The notes under the pieces were generated by a model, which was given only the letters and a program-made list of their open reading frames with translations, was not told the origin of the DNA and did no database searches. A DNA stretch of 64,000 nt, from the NCBI GenBank assembly GCA_020747065.1, contig JAGMVK010000009.1, positions 1,054,001 through 1,118,000 of the forward strand. Reading direction: 5' to 3'. Positions 12,750 to 23,374 of the stretch are shown piece by piece. Made by a program: the position numbers and the translations under genes. The stretch's first letter is position 1; each line of letters begins with the position of its first letter. This DNA is from Cadophora sp. MPI-SDFR-AT-0126 (taxonomy: Eukaryota > Ascomycota > Leotiomycetes > Helotiales > Ploettnerulaceae).

Positions 12750-14879
12750 TCAAGACATCTCAATTGATGCATCAAGAGAATCAATCGAAGACGTTCCAGA
12801 CGACACCAGGGATGCATGTCGAGGAAGGGCTAAACCAGCAGCGTGACCAAAGTTTTCTTCCAAAGCCTTCTTCTCCTTTTGGTACAACAAGAGAACCTCC
12901 AATCGTTGCTGTATCTTGGTCGCAACCTTCTTCTCTTTTGTTGGCTTTGGAAGAGGCTTCTTCGTCCCGGTCTTTGGATACTTCGCAGTGAACTTCTCCA
13001 GGACCTGAGTTGCCCAGGCAGGTTCAAGAGTTATTGCAGTTCGGCCAGGTCCAGTCTCGCTTGGGATCACGTTGACTGGTAGGCGCTTGGTATGATTCTT
13101 CAGATTTTTGGCGGGCTGCTGAGAGTGCGTGGGAAACTGATCAGGCTGAGTTGATACTGTAGGAAGTGGGACCATGGGGACGGGATACCAGTCTGGTGAC
13201 AGCAGAAGACTGGGAACGATATTTGGCGGAAGCCCAAACCCACCATATGGTGTGTAGAAACCGAATGGAACCATGGGTTGACTGAATTGCTGTTGTTGCA
13301 ATGTCTGAAAACCTGTCATCCACGAAGGTGGGGGCACCGTTTGATGATGTAGCGGCGCTCTTGATGGCTGAGCCAGAAGCGGTGTCTGTAGAGCGGGTGT
13401 CTGTAGAGCGTACATTGGATCCAAAGGAGCATTGAGAAGTGCTTCTTGCGAGTTCGAAATACCGCCTGGCTGATCAATATCTTCTTGGCTGGGAAGAACT
13501 GAATAGGGAGGTGAAGTTTTGATCCAAATTGGCTCGTTATTTTCCTGTTCGGCCATTGAACGAGTCTTGCGCGTTCGCAGTGCAGGTGGAATGTATTTAT
13601 TGGGTTTGGCAGGGTCGTGGATGCTGAGCCTGTTATCCTTTCCATCATCGGCTGAGTGAGGTCGGTTGCGTTGAACATTCAATGGCCACTTACCCCCCTG
13701 GGGGATGTTCTCCTTGGTTTCTGTGTTCCCTTTCTGTGGAGAGAAGCAAGTCTTCACAGGCGCGAAATTTCGATAGACGGGCGCCTCGGGGTTCAGTCCC
13801 TTTACAGCTAAAGTGCTGTTGGTCTGTTCTGGTGATTTGGACGTTGTTCTCCGATTGTCCTTGACATTTTGCTCAGCCAATGGGACTCTTGCCTTCTTGG
13901 GCCTCACGATGGTAGTGTCATCGCTGCTGTCAACATTCTGCAACGCCTCCAAGAGCTGGTGCAAAATTCGCCGGTCTGCCTTCTTCAGATCCGCAGCGAT
14001 CTTATTCAAGTTGTCGAGACTGCTTTCGAAGTCTTTCGTGGGCTCTTCCAGCTGACATTCTTGTGGGACTCTAGATGCGTGGTTTTCACTTGCCTTCGAT
14101 TTGTTGGTGATGGGAGTGAGCGAACCACAGGCCACGATTGCTGGGTCCCATTTAACGGACTTGATCTCGGATCTACGAGAAACACGGCTGCGTTCACGTC
14201 GTCTCAAAAAGGATCTCATTCTGGATTCGAGATCATCTCCGCTCAATTCGCCGTCAGCATAAACCGGCGAGTTGTCCACCTGAGTGATTATTCCCAATTC
14301 ATCACCAGAAGATACATCAGGGCTGTTGGGTGCTGTGAAAGAATCCTCACGTATCGATGCAGGTTGTGGAATTGGTGTCAATGTCCAGTCAGAACCCTCC
14401 TCGGAGTTTTCTGACACCTTCCGGTTTACAACGAAAGTCTCTTTCCTCGAGACTTTCTGATCGGTTTTGACAGATGGAAACGATCTTGCAGATATCTGTT
14501 GGCGTTGCCCAGCCTTATTGTCTCTGGCAGATCGTGATGCATTCTCTCGACTGTTGACTTGCGACTTTGCTGCTGGGGAATGGCCCTTCATATGACTACT
14601 GGGCGTTGTTCGTAAAGATGAAAAGGTTTGTCTAGTACTGGGAGATGCCTCCTTCTTTGACGGTGGAGTCTCTCGCATGGTTGCAGATATTTTCGGCGTG
14701 GTCTCTTGTGCTCGTAGTGTGATGCGAGGAGTTGTTTTGTACGCAGACGAGTTCGACTTGAGGACAACACGAGCTGGCTGGCCCTTTCGCGAAGCCTTCT
14801 CGTTCTTGTTCTCATTATTTCCCGAATTCCTATGACCTCTACCTCTGCCCTTCTCTCGACGCTCTTCCTCTTGATCCAT
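12750..14879 (-). CDS. Conserved-looking disordered protein, unknown function
   Basis: A single frame, 709 residues from the ATG at 14879-14877. The open frame runs 36 codons further upstream but has no ATG there. Basic and Ser/Thr-rich at first (MDQEEERREKGRGRG), then acidic segments, then a proline/glutamine-rich region. It has KYIPPALRTRK in the middle, a short motif of the KYVPP type seen in some RNA-associated proteins. The C-terminus is predicted helical: AWATQVLEKFTAKYPKTG, then IQQRLEVLLLYQKEKKALEENFG. A small tandem repeat (LQTPALQTPL) is visible at about 13380-13410. RNA-related or nuclear work is possible, but I do not recognise the family. Confidence 0.72.
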   Translation of the reverse strand: MDQEEERREKGRGRGHRNSGNNENKNEKASRKGQPARVVLKSNSSAYKTTPRITLRAQETTPKISATMRETPPSKKEASPSTRQTFSSLRTTPSSHMKGHSPAAKSQVNSRENASRSARDNKAGQRQQISARSFPSVKTDQKVSRKETFVVNRKVSENSEEGSDWTLTPIPQPASIREDSFTAPNSPDVSSGDELGIITQVDNSPVYADGELSGDDLESRMRSFLRRRERSRVSRRSEIKSVKWDPAIVACGSLTPITNKSKASENHASRVPQECQLEEPTKDFESSLDNLNKIAADLKKADRRILHQLLEALQNVDSSDDTTIVRPKKARVPLAEQNVKDNRRTTSKSPEQTNSTLAVKGLNPEAPVYRNFAPVKTCFSPQKGNTETKENIPQGGKWPLNVQRNRPHSADDGKDNRLSIHDPAKPNKYIPPALRTRKTRSMAEQENNEPIWIKTSPPYSVLPSQEDIDQPGGISNSQEALLNAPLDPMYALQTPALQTPLLAQPSRAPLHHQTVPPPSWMTGFQTLQQQQFSQPMVPFGFYTPYGGFGLPPNIVPSLLLSPDWYPVPMVPLPTVSTQPDQFPTHSQQPAKNLKNHTKRLPVNVIPSETGPGRTAITLEPAWATQVLEKFTAKYPKTGTKKPLPKPTKEKKVATKIQQRLEVLLLYQKEKKALEENFGHAAGLALPRHASLVSSGTSSIDSLDASIEMS

Positions 14880-15656
14880 TTTGACTGTGGAGGATGTCGA
14901 CAAAATACCACCCACTAGACGATCGACTCCTCTCGTCTTCCCAGAAGATGCTTTAAGAATGCTCGCCGGAACTGATTCCACCAGCACGACTTTTCGGGAA
15001 GCCTCTTCACTACACAGGATGTGGTTCTTGTACTATTGTCTACGATTTAGTGGTCAGCGATCAACCCACCTTCTGCACACAGCTTGCGAAAGATCGAAGA
15101 AACTGTACTTACATGCGATAACGTACTGCTTATACTTTCTCTGACTGAGTGTATGAGAGCAGTCCCTGAGGATCTGAACGAATTCCGGAGCACGCCAGAA
15201 GTTTTGCTCGTGTGCCTGCACTTGGCAATGGGAGTGTAGCATGAAGCGAGGTTATTCGGAGGTACAGTACTGAATGCTGGTATCTATCCAAGACGCTAAG
15301 GTCGATCTTCTGCAAAGACAAGAATGTGAGCAATTAGCAATGATGTGCTTGATGATGGAACGGTGATGAGGAAGAGAACATAAATGAGGTCCACGAAGCC
15401 CATATGGAAGGAGGTCTAGACCGACTGAGTGTGGGCATGCGAGACCTGAAAATGGAAGGAGCCACAGGCGAAACATCAAGAAAGCACGACAAAAACAATC
15501 AGCAAGTGTTTTTAAAACAGTAATCATAGAAGTGAGATTTTGGTATTCGACAATTTGAACTAGATACGCTGCAAACTTTACTCCAACCTTATACCTCGAA
15601 ATGATTTTTATCCAGACACCACGAAATGAAGAATTAACAAACCAGCCAGTCTCTAC
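14880..15656. other. Intergenic
   Basis: 777 bases upstream of the 709-residue gene and downstream of the AIM24-like gene. The frame of the former stays open without an ATG for about 110 bases. No other gene is supported. Confidence 0.5.
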
Positions 15657-17084
15657 CTATGCTGCAGCAGCATGGGTACCCAGCCATTGAGCAAATGCAG
15701 CCTGTGTGTTATTAGCGAGGAAAAGATGACAATGTGTGGTTGAAATAGGAACACTTACCGGATTTCTCGTCTGCATAAATACTGTACCAGGACCCGTGAA
15801 CTTACACACCAAGCCTTCGCCAGACGACAAGCCTGAGATGATACCACCAGATGCCACTCGCTCGAGGATGTACTTTGTGTTCCACGCCACCAAATGGCCG
15901 TTATCAACAATATAGCGTTCACCATCCGCAAGCTACAACAATTTCGTCAGCATATCCTTTCTTGCTTACGTCGCCAAGGGATCTCAAACTCACATCTTTC
16001 CGAATGATAGCACCCAAACTCGTAATCCAAAGTAGACCATTTCCGCTGATCTTATACACGAACATGCCCTCACCCGAGAACATCGCCTTTCCAATACCCT
16101 GTCTCTTATACTCCTTGATCACTCCCTGCGTAGAAGCCAAGAAGGCATCACGACCAACCGACCACTGCTCATTGCCTGACAGACGAATATTCGTGACATC
16201 ACCCAGCGATGGAGGAGCCAAGAGCAGTTCTCCAGGACCGGTGAATGTAGAATGCGTCATTTCACCTGACATGAGAAGTTTCTTCATGGAGAATTTGACC
16301 TGTCCTTTGAGCGTTATTGTCGGGGTCATGGCAATCATTGCACCTATTCTCTATTAGCTTCTTGAACCTTGGAATAGCAAGATGCGGTCTCATACCAGGT
16401 CGCACAGTCAATGGACATCCCATAGCCAATTGGCAGGTAAGAATAGTGTTCGTGTCTCTGTGGCTAATTCTGTAACTCCCTCCATTGAACGTTCCCACAT
16501 CGTCTTGGGTGGTGCTAACTCCTACGAAGTGTTCAACAGCTGGAGCTCCGTGGTCCAGATTCGTCGTAGCGCTAGTATCTAAAGCTGGCTTCTCGGGAGG
16601 ATACTCCATTGACTGATGTGCCGAATGATGGGCATATGCTTGCTGCTGAGGCTGCTCATATGGAGGAGATTGAGCCTGAGCCGGAGGCTGCTGGTAGGAT
16701 GTTCGGTGAGAGAAATTGGGTGGGCTCTGATAGTGCTGCTGCACTTGGGCCGGGACCTGTTGTGGAGGAGGGGATTGGTAATGCTGCTGGACTTGAGGAG
16801 GGGTAGGCTGTGGGGGAGGCGGAGGGTAAGATCCACCTTGAGGAGGAGTTCCTTGTTGTGGAGGTGGGGGATAGCTGTAGGCATGGCTCGTTTGTGTTGG
16901 AGGCGGGGAGGCAGGAGGAGGAGCATATTGCTGCTGAGCTGTAGAAACGGTGAGCTAAGGGTTTCCAGTAATAAGACAGTTGAATTCGTACCTCCGTTTC
17001 CACCTGGTGGAGCTTGGCAAATGTTAGCAGGTAGACTACATGGCTGACAAGGCTGAGAGACCTACGAGGATAGTACCCGGACAT
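15657..17084 (-). CDS. AIM24-family protein
   Basis: Belongs to the AIM24 (TRAP-like beta-sandwich) family; yeast Aim24 is mitochondrial and needed for normal inner-membrane organisation. The 5' end has small exons: 17084-17066 (MSGYYP plus one base), a 12-base microexon 16992-17003 (frame R-GNG), then exon 3 from 16938. The first about 110 residues are Pro/Gln/Tyr-rich, with repeats of VQQHYQSPP. The core reads [69 protein letters not shown] and [19 protein letters not shown], and ends with AAFAQWLG. I see no clear mitochondrial presequence. Many fungal homologues with this QP-rich front are probably cytosolic, so the location is open. Confidence 0.85.
16992..17003 (-). other. 12-base microexon of the AIM24-like gene
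   Basis: Flanked by CAG on the 5' side and GTACGA on the 3' side. Joining it between exons 1 and 3 gives the continuous frame [16 protein letters not shown]. Leaving it out would join one base of exon 1 directly to exon 3 and delete four residues without shifting the frame. Confidence 0.65.
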
Positions 17085-18230
17085 TGTGCTGATAATTCAA
17101 GCTTTCCAATCGCTCTAAGTAATGGGACTCGAAGAGACGAAGCTATTCACAGCTTCGTTGGACGAAAGAACAGCTGTCTGTTGGCTTTCTCTTGGACTTT
17201 CGTCAGCTGCATCCTCCAGTCTGCTCCCCCGCACTCTCCGGCGGGCAAACAAAGATGATACTCACCAAGGTGTTCAGACAAAGCACTCACAGAAACTATT
17301 CTCGTTCACCTATTTCAATGTGCGAGACAGTAGACAAACGATTCAACCTGGAATACAAAAGGAGGAAGATAACTCAGAAGATTCGAGGAAGCAAAGGAAA
17401 TGAAAGAAAGAGCTCTCAGCCACCTTTCAGCTAAATCTCACAGGCAGGCGGGGGATAAGCTGCAAGCAACCATTTAGCGCGGCCCGTCCAATTCGAGCTG
17501 CCATCGCCATGGTGGGGGCTGTGTCTATTTCCAGATCCCCAGCTTCCGGATATGGGCGTACGAGGAGATCATTGGCCCGCACTTGCTATGCCAATGTTCT
17601 GTCCAACGGAACCAGCCTGTATGGGTTGTGTGGACGAAAGTGAGGGTTTGTATGGAGCTAGCGAGAGTGCTTTTCGGCCGGGCGCTTAGAAGTCGGGGCA
17701 TTTCTTGAGGTGGTATGACTTGGCGCGCTGGAACACACTTTGGGAATGGTGTGTTTAGGTAGTGAAGTATCTGGGGATCGAACTTTGAAATGCAGGATAA
17801 TAACACTATCAGATATCTTGAAGAAGAAGCTTTTGTGTGTCGAACGCGAAACAGAAGTGATTATGACACAGCAAGTGGAGGCTACATCGCCGGCCCATTA
17901 TACTGGACTGCCTCAATATTGATGAAAGAGAAACTTTGTTTCAAGTTATTCTGGAAGCGCCGTATCATTCTCTCGGACCACTAAAGGCGCCAGCAGGCAC
18001 ATCGAGAATACATGCAGTGCGACCACGCTTCATTGCTATCTGTCCATTCTGTCCTGCATACTCTAACAGCTCGTCTATGTACTTTTAGGAGATGCGCCAA
18101 ATTCATCTCTCAAGTCCATTTTGTCCAAGTCCAATTGCTCAAAGTTGTGTCCATGCCCTGCCATGAGATTCGTTGAATCATAAAAACATGAACCCAATGC
18201 ATGAACACATTGTAGCCAACCAACAGCCGC
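17085..18230. other. Intergenic, no gene seen
   Basis: 1.15 kb between the 5' end of the AIM24-like gene and the 3' end of the eIF2-beta gene, both on the minus strand. Only short, mutually overlapping frames occur. It presumably holds the AIM24 promoter and the eIF2-beta trailer. Confidence 0.5.
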
Positions 18231-19378
18231 TTAGCCTTGTTGCCTGCGTCTCTTGCCAACTTGGGCAGAGAAACCGGTCTTGATAGCCGTGACACTGCGT
18301 CGAGAACCGCAGGAGTTGCAGGTAATGAAGTACAATCTGTTCTCTCCCTTGTTGAGCTCGGTATCTGGGGATCTGCAGGTTTTGCAAGTGACATATTCCA
18401 CTGTTCTATGGTCAGTATGAGAATTCGATTAACAGGACATCATCACTCACTGATATATCTTCTCAGAACGTTCTCAATCTGCTTTTGCTGGAAACGGCCC
18501 TTGATAACCAAACGTCTGCTACCATCGACGGAACCGCTCGTACCCAACTCAGCGAAAAGGTAGGATGTAACGTGCTCATCAGTTCTCTTCATACGCTTGC
18601 AAATCTCAGCAATGTTCGCGAAGATAGTCTTCTTGTTCCCTTCACGGAGACACTGAGGAGGTGGGATCTTGTAGCTTCTGGAGCCGCTCGATGCGTGATC
18701 CGGGTTCTTTTGGGCGAGGAGGGTGAAGAATCGGGAGAGCAGCTGTTCGTATGGGATCTTGGAGTCCGAGTCGTGTTGCCAGATTCCGGTTCCCTTCTCC
18801 ATATCACCATCATCGGCGACCTTCTTCTCCACAGCAGCTGCTGGAGCCTCACCCTCCTCCTCCCCTTCGACGGTAAGGGCTGCGATCTTGGCGGCGAAAT
18901 CATCATCTCCTTCCTTGGGTTTCTTGCTCTTCTTCTTTTTCTTCATTGACGAGAGATCCAGTCCGCCATCCTCAGCAGCAGCCTCGCCACCCTCAGCATC
19001 CCCGTCCTCGGCCTTGGGCTTCTTGCTCTTCTTCTTCTTCATTCCCTTTAGCATATTTGCAACATCATCGTCGTTCGTAGGCTCATCCGCGCCACCATCA
19101 GCACCTTGGATAGGGTCAGCAAATGCCCCAAGAGCCTGTGATAAAGGCGGCGTACTTGGTGAGTGCGACTGCGCCGTTTCTTTTGTATCGTCGTGTCCGT
19201 CCGCCATTGTGACTGCACCGTTCTCGTCTACGATGGTTGTTCCTTCGCTGAATGCTACGGACTTGCGAGGCTTGCGTTCGTGGGTTGCGGGTTCCTGTGA
19301 GGGTGGTGTTAAAATTGTTGTGTGATGAGGATAGACTGGGTGGGGTGTGGGCAGAGCAAAACTTACAACATCCGCCAT
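18231..19378 (-). CDS. SUI3: Translation initiation factor eIF2 subunit beta
   Basis: Part of the eIF2 complex that brings initiator Met-tRNA to the ribosome. Three exons: the first is only 12 bases (MADV, 19378-19367), then 19294 to about 18454, then about 18395-18231. The product is about 338 residues. After [18 protein letters not shown] come two lysine-rich boxes ([11 protein letters not shown] and [12 protein letters not shown]), the sites that bind eIF5/eIF2B in this family. The conserved core is [24 protein letters not shown] and [16 protein letters not shown]. The C-terminal zinc finger uses CKTC and CNSC, ending VGKRRRQQG. The intron after MADV is supported by GTAAGT, CACAG and by loss of 72 bases of sequence that does not belong to the family. 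Confidence 0.95.
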
Positions 19379-19736
19379 GATTGCGGTCTGTGGAGACGTT
19401 TCTGATGCCAGGTGAATAATGGTAAAATCGAGGTTTATGTTTCGGAGTATGGTAATAGCTGTGGCGTTTGTTCAGAGAATTTTGAGACCATGATAAATCA
19501 TTTCGCACTCACCTTTGAGTCACGTATCCGCACGTGACAAGGCTAGCCCTCCCGGAGCTTCAATGGATCATCTACCGCAATGTCCCCAAGTCAATATCGA
19601 CATTCAACAACGACTCTGCTCTCGGCACTTCGTACACCTCCCAATCACCTCTATAGCCACTCAATGTATCGGCACTGCAGGCGGTAGCGCTTTCCGTGCT
19701 TCTCCAACCATCAAACTTTATAAAAGCGTGGCCAAG
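19379..19736. promoter_or_regulatory. Shared divergent promoter, eIF2-beta / MIM2-like
   Basis: 358 bases separate two divergent start codons, so both genes must share this region for promoter and 5' leaders. An ATG at 19515 opens the same frame region as the plus gene, but the conserved protein starts at 19737. I see no clear TATA box. Confidence 0.5.
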
Positions 19737-20131
19737 ATGTCGACTTCCGATTCATACATCATCCAAGACGTCTCTCCGGAGTCTTCGAACGACCATGATG
19801 ATATCGATTCTCTACCCTCATCAATAGACAGCAGCGACTTGGACTCCGAGGAAGGTGATTCCGATGCGCAGAAGGAATGGGAAGCGAGTCTGCAGCAGCT
19901 GGAATTAGTCTTGACGATGGTGATTGTTCCATATGCCGGGAAATACTTTGGGAGGAAGTTTGCATACTGGAGTGAGTTGCCATATGAGTCGTCAGCAGAA
20001 TTCAATACTCACAGCTCGGACTTTTAGGTTGGGCGAAATACATGGAATGGATGTACCCGGTCGAAGTAAGAATCACAAGCTCTAAGACCTTCAAGGCCGC
20101 AGGAGCTGTCGAAGCGGCTGCGTCGATTTGA
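19737..20131 (+). CDS. Small MIM2-like mitochondrial import protein
   Basis: Two exons (19737-19971, 20028-20131) give 112 residues. After an acidic, Ser/Asp-rich front comes EWEASLQQLELVLTMVIVPYAGKYFGRKFAYW, joined across the intron to SWAKYMEWMYPVEV. One hydrophobic segment followed by GRK..AYW and a MEW.YPVEV tail is, from memory, the conserved core of the Mim2 family. Mim2 works with Mim1 in the outer mitochondrial membrane to insert alpha-helical proteins. The start at 19737 is preferred because the ATG at 19515 adds a poorly conserved extension. Family assignment is from memory of the motif and should be taken as likely, not certain. Confidence 0.68.
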
Positions 20132-21007
20132 TCCAGGGGATTGGAAATGGACATGGTGGGAGTGAATAGAGGATAGATACCAGAAATACAGGGGATCTGA
20201 TCAAATAAGGCATTGGGATGGCGTTCACGGTGTATGAGCAAATATGTGTATAGAAGACGCTCCTTGAGCACAGTACATAAGGCAATGATGGAATTCTGGA
20301 AGAGACAATGGAATTGGCGATATCTTCTGAAAGCTACATATCCCTGAGGTCGGGAGACATGAAGTCGTGTTGCTTTAGGTCCCATGATTGAGTGAAAGAG
20401 AGTCCATATGGAAAGGCCAAGTTTGTGTTCAAGGAGTGGAGAACTCCACTTGTACTTCATGTCAACAGTCTACCGAACAGTTTACCTGGTTGGTTATAAG
20501 AGGAGCCTTACATTTTCGAACCCGTTTACGGCTTACAGATAGTGCCATGAAAGTGTGTTAGGTGAACAATCTTGAGTATCACAGAGTCAGATCGGATTGA
20601 CAGAAATTCTTCTTCGACCATCCTCATTACTTTTATTCTCGAAACTCATACAGTTCATCCAATACGTCCCTATATACACTATTAAGTATCGTCGTAAACA
20701 AATCAAGCCAATCCCCACACGGTCATGTTACAGTCAATCAGGTAACGCCCTGCCAGCCCGCAGATATGCCACCCGCCCTCCCATCCAACAAGAGCCCAAC
20801 TCATTGTGTGTATATTTTCCGTCCCAAAACCTCAAATGCAGGATGTGGTCCTGCACCTTCCATCAAATTATCGAGATGCCTGCATCAGACTCCTAGACCT
20901 CCTGTTGATTTCGTTAGTCGCATTTCGAAAGTAGGAATGGAGAGCAAGAATGGGCAGTCGAATCGCAAGATGCACATGCACAGGACGGACTGCTCACCAT
21001 TTTTGCT
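20132..21007. other. Intergenic, convergent gene ends
   Basis: 876 bases between the convergent MIM2-like and MARVEL genes. A 152-codon open frame on the minus strand (20002-20460) overlaps the coding end of the MIM2-like gene and looks like chance. Confidence 0.5.
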
Positions 21008-21579
21008 TTAGACCTGGGACATTGTTGGCCCACCTTTGCGAATGCCACCGCGCGGTCCTCTGAATGATGAACCACCGCTTGTGAATCCGAGGAAGGCCGA
21101 TCCAAGGAATGCGACGAATGCAAACCAGTAGAAAGCTGTGCTAGCTTGCAGCTCGTGGCATCTCTTGGAGGGATGGTGAGATCCGTTTGTCAGGGCGTTG
21201 GAAACGAGGTAAGACTGACATATATTAGCACAGTCCAAACTCCATAGACCCAGTTCTGGGTTCAGGAAGCACTTACTTTGTTTCCGCAGCTGTGGACGCC
21301 GAGACCAGCAGCCAAAACAATGCCAGCAATTACAGTAAGAAGAGTGGCGATAACGTCGAGGATGGGTAGCACGATTCCGATGGCAAGACCTTCTTTGAAA
21401 ACAGCTCCGATGCCCCAAAGAATTACGATCATGTCGAAGACAGACACGAAAATCGCATAGTTGATCTTGCTCGAGTTGCCCGCAAAAGCTTCGGCAATAA
21501 CATTGCCGACCAGAGCTAGAGTGAGGAGGATGAAAACGAATTGCACGGCTCGGAGGCCAAGCTGCGGAATTGAAACCAT
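21008..21579 (-). CDS. MARVEL-domain membrane protein (Nce102-like)
   Basis: Two exons (21579-21277, 21214-21008) give 169 residues with four membrane segments: QLGLRAVQFVFILLTLALVG, INYAIFVSVFDMIVILWGIG, the stretch AIGIVLPILDVIATLLTVIAG, and FYWFAFVAFLGSAFLGF. This four-helix layout, with a short glycine/arginine-rich tail (GPRGGIRKGG), matches the MARVEL family. Fungal members such as Nce102 act in plasma-membrane eisosome domains and non-classical export. The intron (GTAAGT...GTCAG, 62 bases) joins CGNK to SYLVSNAL. Start: first ATG, directly before the amphipathic first helix. The exact subfamily is not certain. Confidence 0.8.
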
Positions 21580-23374
21580 TGTGATGTGTCTGGTGGATGC
21601 AAAGGCAGTGAAGCTCGAGCAAGGTTATAGCTGTAGGAGAAAGAGCTATGGTGTTTATTTGGAGAAAACGAAGCTCGAGGAGGTGATGTTTGCCTTTAAT
21701 GCGCCCTTGGGATGGTAGTGCTGGGTGACGGAGGGAGCGGATGAAGAGGATGATCTCATACGCTTATCCCGAAATCGATTGGCGGTTTTGAGCAGTCAAG
21801 TCGATACTGAATGATGCGCTGATCTTGGCCGATAGTCTGGTTCACAGCAAAGGCTTATTCTTTGGGTAGAAATTTGTGTTAAAAACTGGAGAGAGAGAAG
21901 GGGTTTTGGAAGTTTGCAATTCCTGTTTCATGAGAATGCGTGTTGTGCTTTATATTACAACAGAAGTCGGACCACCACCCTCGAGTCAACACCACTTGAT
22001 GTGATGTGGTGGGGTGGGCAGGGCTGCGAGGCGAGGGATCTCCAGATGACCCAGCAACACCCCAGCACTCCGAACGAAAAGGTGCTCGCTGAAACAAAAC
22101 ATAACGCTGCTTACGCTGGGTAGGTGGTGCGAGCGCATACAGTACAGTACCTTGCAAATGCCCCAAAGTCCATTGCTATTTGGTACTTTTCAACCAATGG
22201 CACAGAAGATGTCCTGGGCTCGGTATTTCCCTTCCCTCGTGTACATCGTTTTCCTCCGTGCCCCTTCCCCTTGCTTGCTTGCTCGTCGCCAGAGCCGAGA
22301 CTCGTCCCAAGAGATCCGCAGGCAGGGCAGGGCAGGTCTCACTCGAGATGGATACCCATAAATCGTCCAAGCTCCTGCAAATCCGGAGGAGGAGAATCCT
22401 GACGTAGGCGGCTGAGAGCTCCAATGACAAGCAAAACAAGACAAGTAGGCCGAAAGCAGACAAGCACAGTCAGATAACCTCGGATTGGAGTCGCAGACTA
22501 AATGCTCTAGCACCGAGATCGGTTCTTGATTTTGAAATTGCACAGACGAACACTGTTCTAGATCAGTCTTGAGATGTTTTGGTAGTTTGGGACATATCCC
22601 TGTTACGTTAAACTTAATTGGTTTCGATGATGCTGATTATTGGTCGCATGACGTGTTGATCATTTCATACGCTGATCTCTCACGCCAGATGGCAGATCGA
22701 GGATGCAGTGGGCTGTGCCACTGCCGGCTTCCATCCATTTGAATGCCGGAGGCTTCAAGATCCTGCCGGGTACCTTACATACTCAAAGCGATGAGAAGCT
22801 TGGTATTTTGAACGTCATTGAAGATTTTGTTGTGTCGTTTTGTATCGTTAGGGCATTAAATGACCTTCAAGTACTCAATCTCGTAGTACTTTTCAAAGCC
22901 GTCAGTCTCTGACCTCGACATGTTGTGAGAACCGTAAGCACTACACGTACGCGGACTCATAGCGGCTTCCCTACGTGGTGGGCTCCAATAAATTGGCATT
23001 TGAAGGAGGAGAAGGAAAAGAGAGCACATGTACGACGATTCCATTCGGAAACTCGATACACACAATCACTGGGGAAGAATTGCGGGCGCTCAATCTCGAC
23101 AGTGGAACTACGGTGTTTGGTTCCGCAGAGGTCACTCGAGTCTGGATGCCCCAAAAGGCGAAGCGAGACAAGCGAAAGGGCGATTTGCACCAAACAAAGG
23201 ACGAAGAGCTCTATGAACAGATATGGCAGCTGCTTCCTGCTACGATGCATATCATATACATAGCAAATGCCATAGGTATAAGTTGATTACCGCTCCGGAA
23301 TTGGTGAGGCTTCCTCCAAGACGGTCAGAGAAACCACCTTCCTTTCGCACTGATTTCCATCATGCTCCAACAAT
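21580..23374. other. Intergenic, no gene seen
   Basis: 1.8 kb upstream of the MARVEL gene and downstream of the Atg22-like gene. Around 22.9-23.3 kb several frames are open on both strands at once (up to 112 codons), but none resembles a protein and none has a supporting splice pattern. Confidence 0.5.

Noticed and set aside
20002..20460. 152-codon open frame on the minus strand
   Set aside because: Overlaps the coding 3' end of the MIM2-like gene antisense and resembles nothing.
22470..22540. Possible tRNA on the minus strand (segment GTGCTAGAGCATTTAG)
   Set aside because: Resembles a D arm, but no B box or pairing acceptor stem is present.
22925..23286. Overlapping frames of up to 112 codons on both strands
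   Set aside because: Several frames are open at once, no family and no splice logic; chance.
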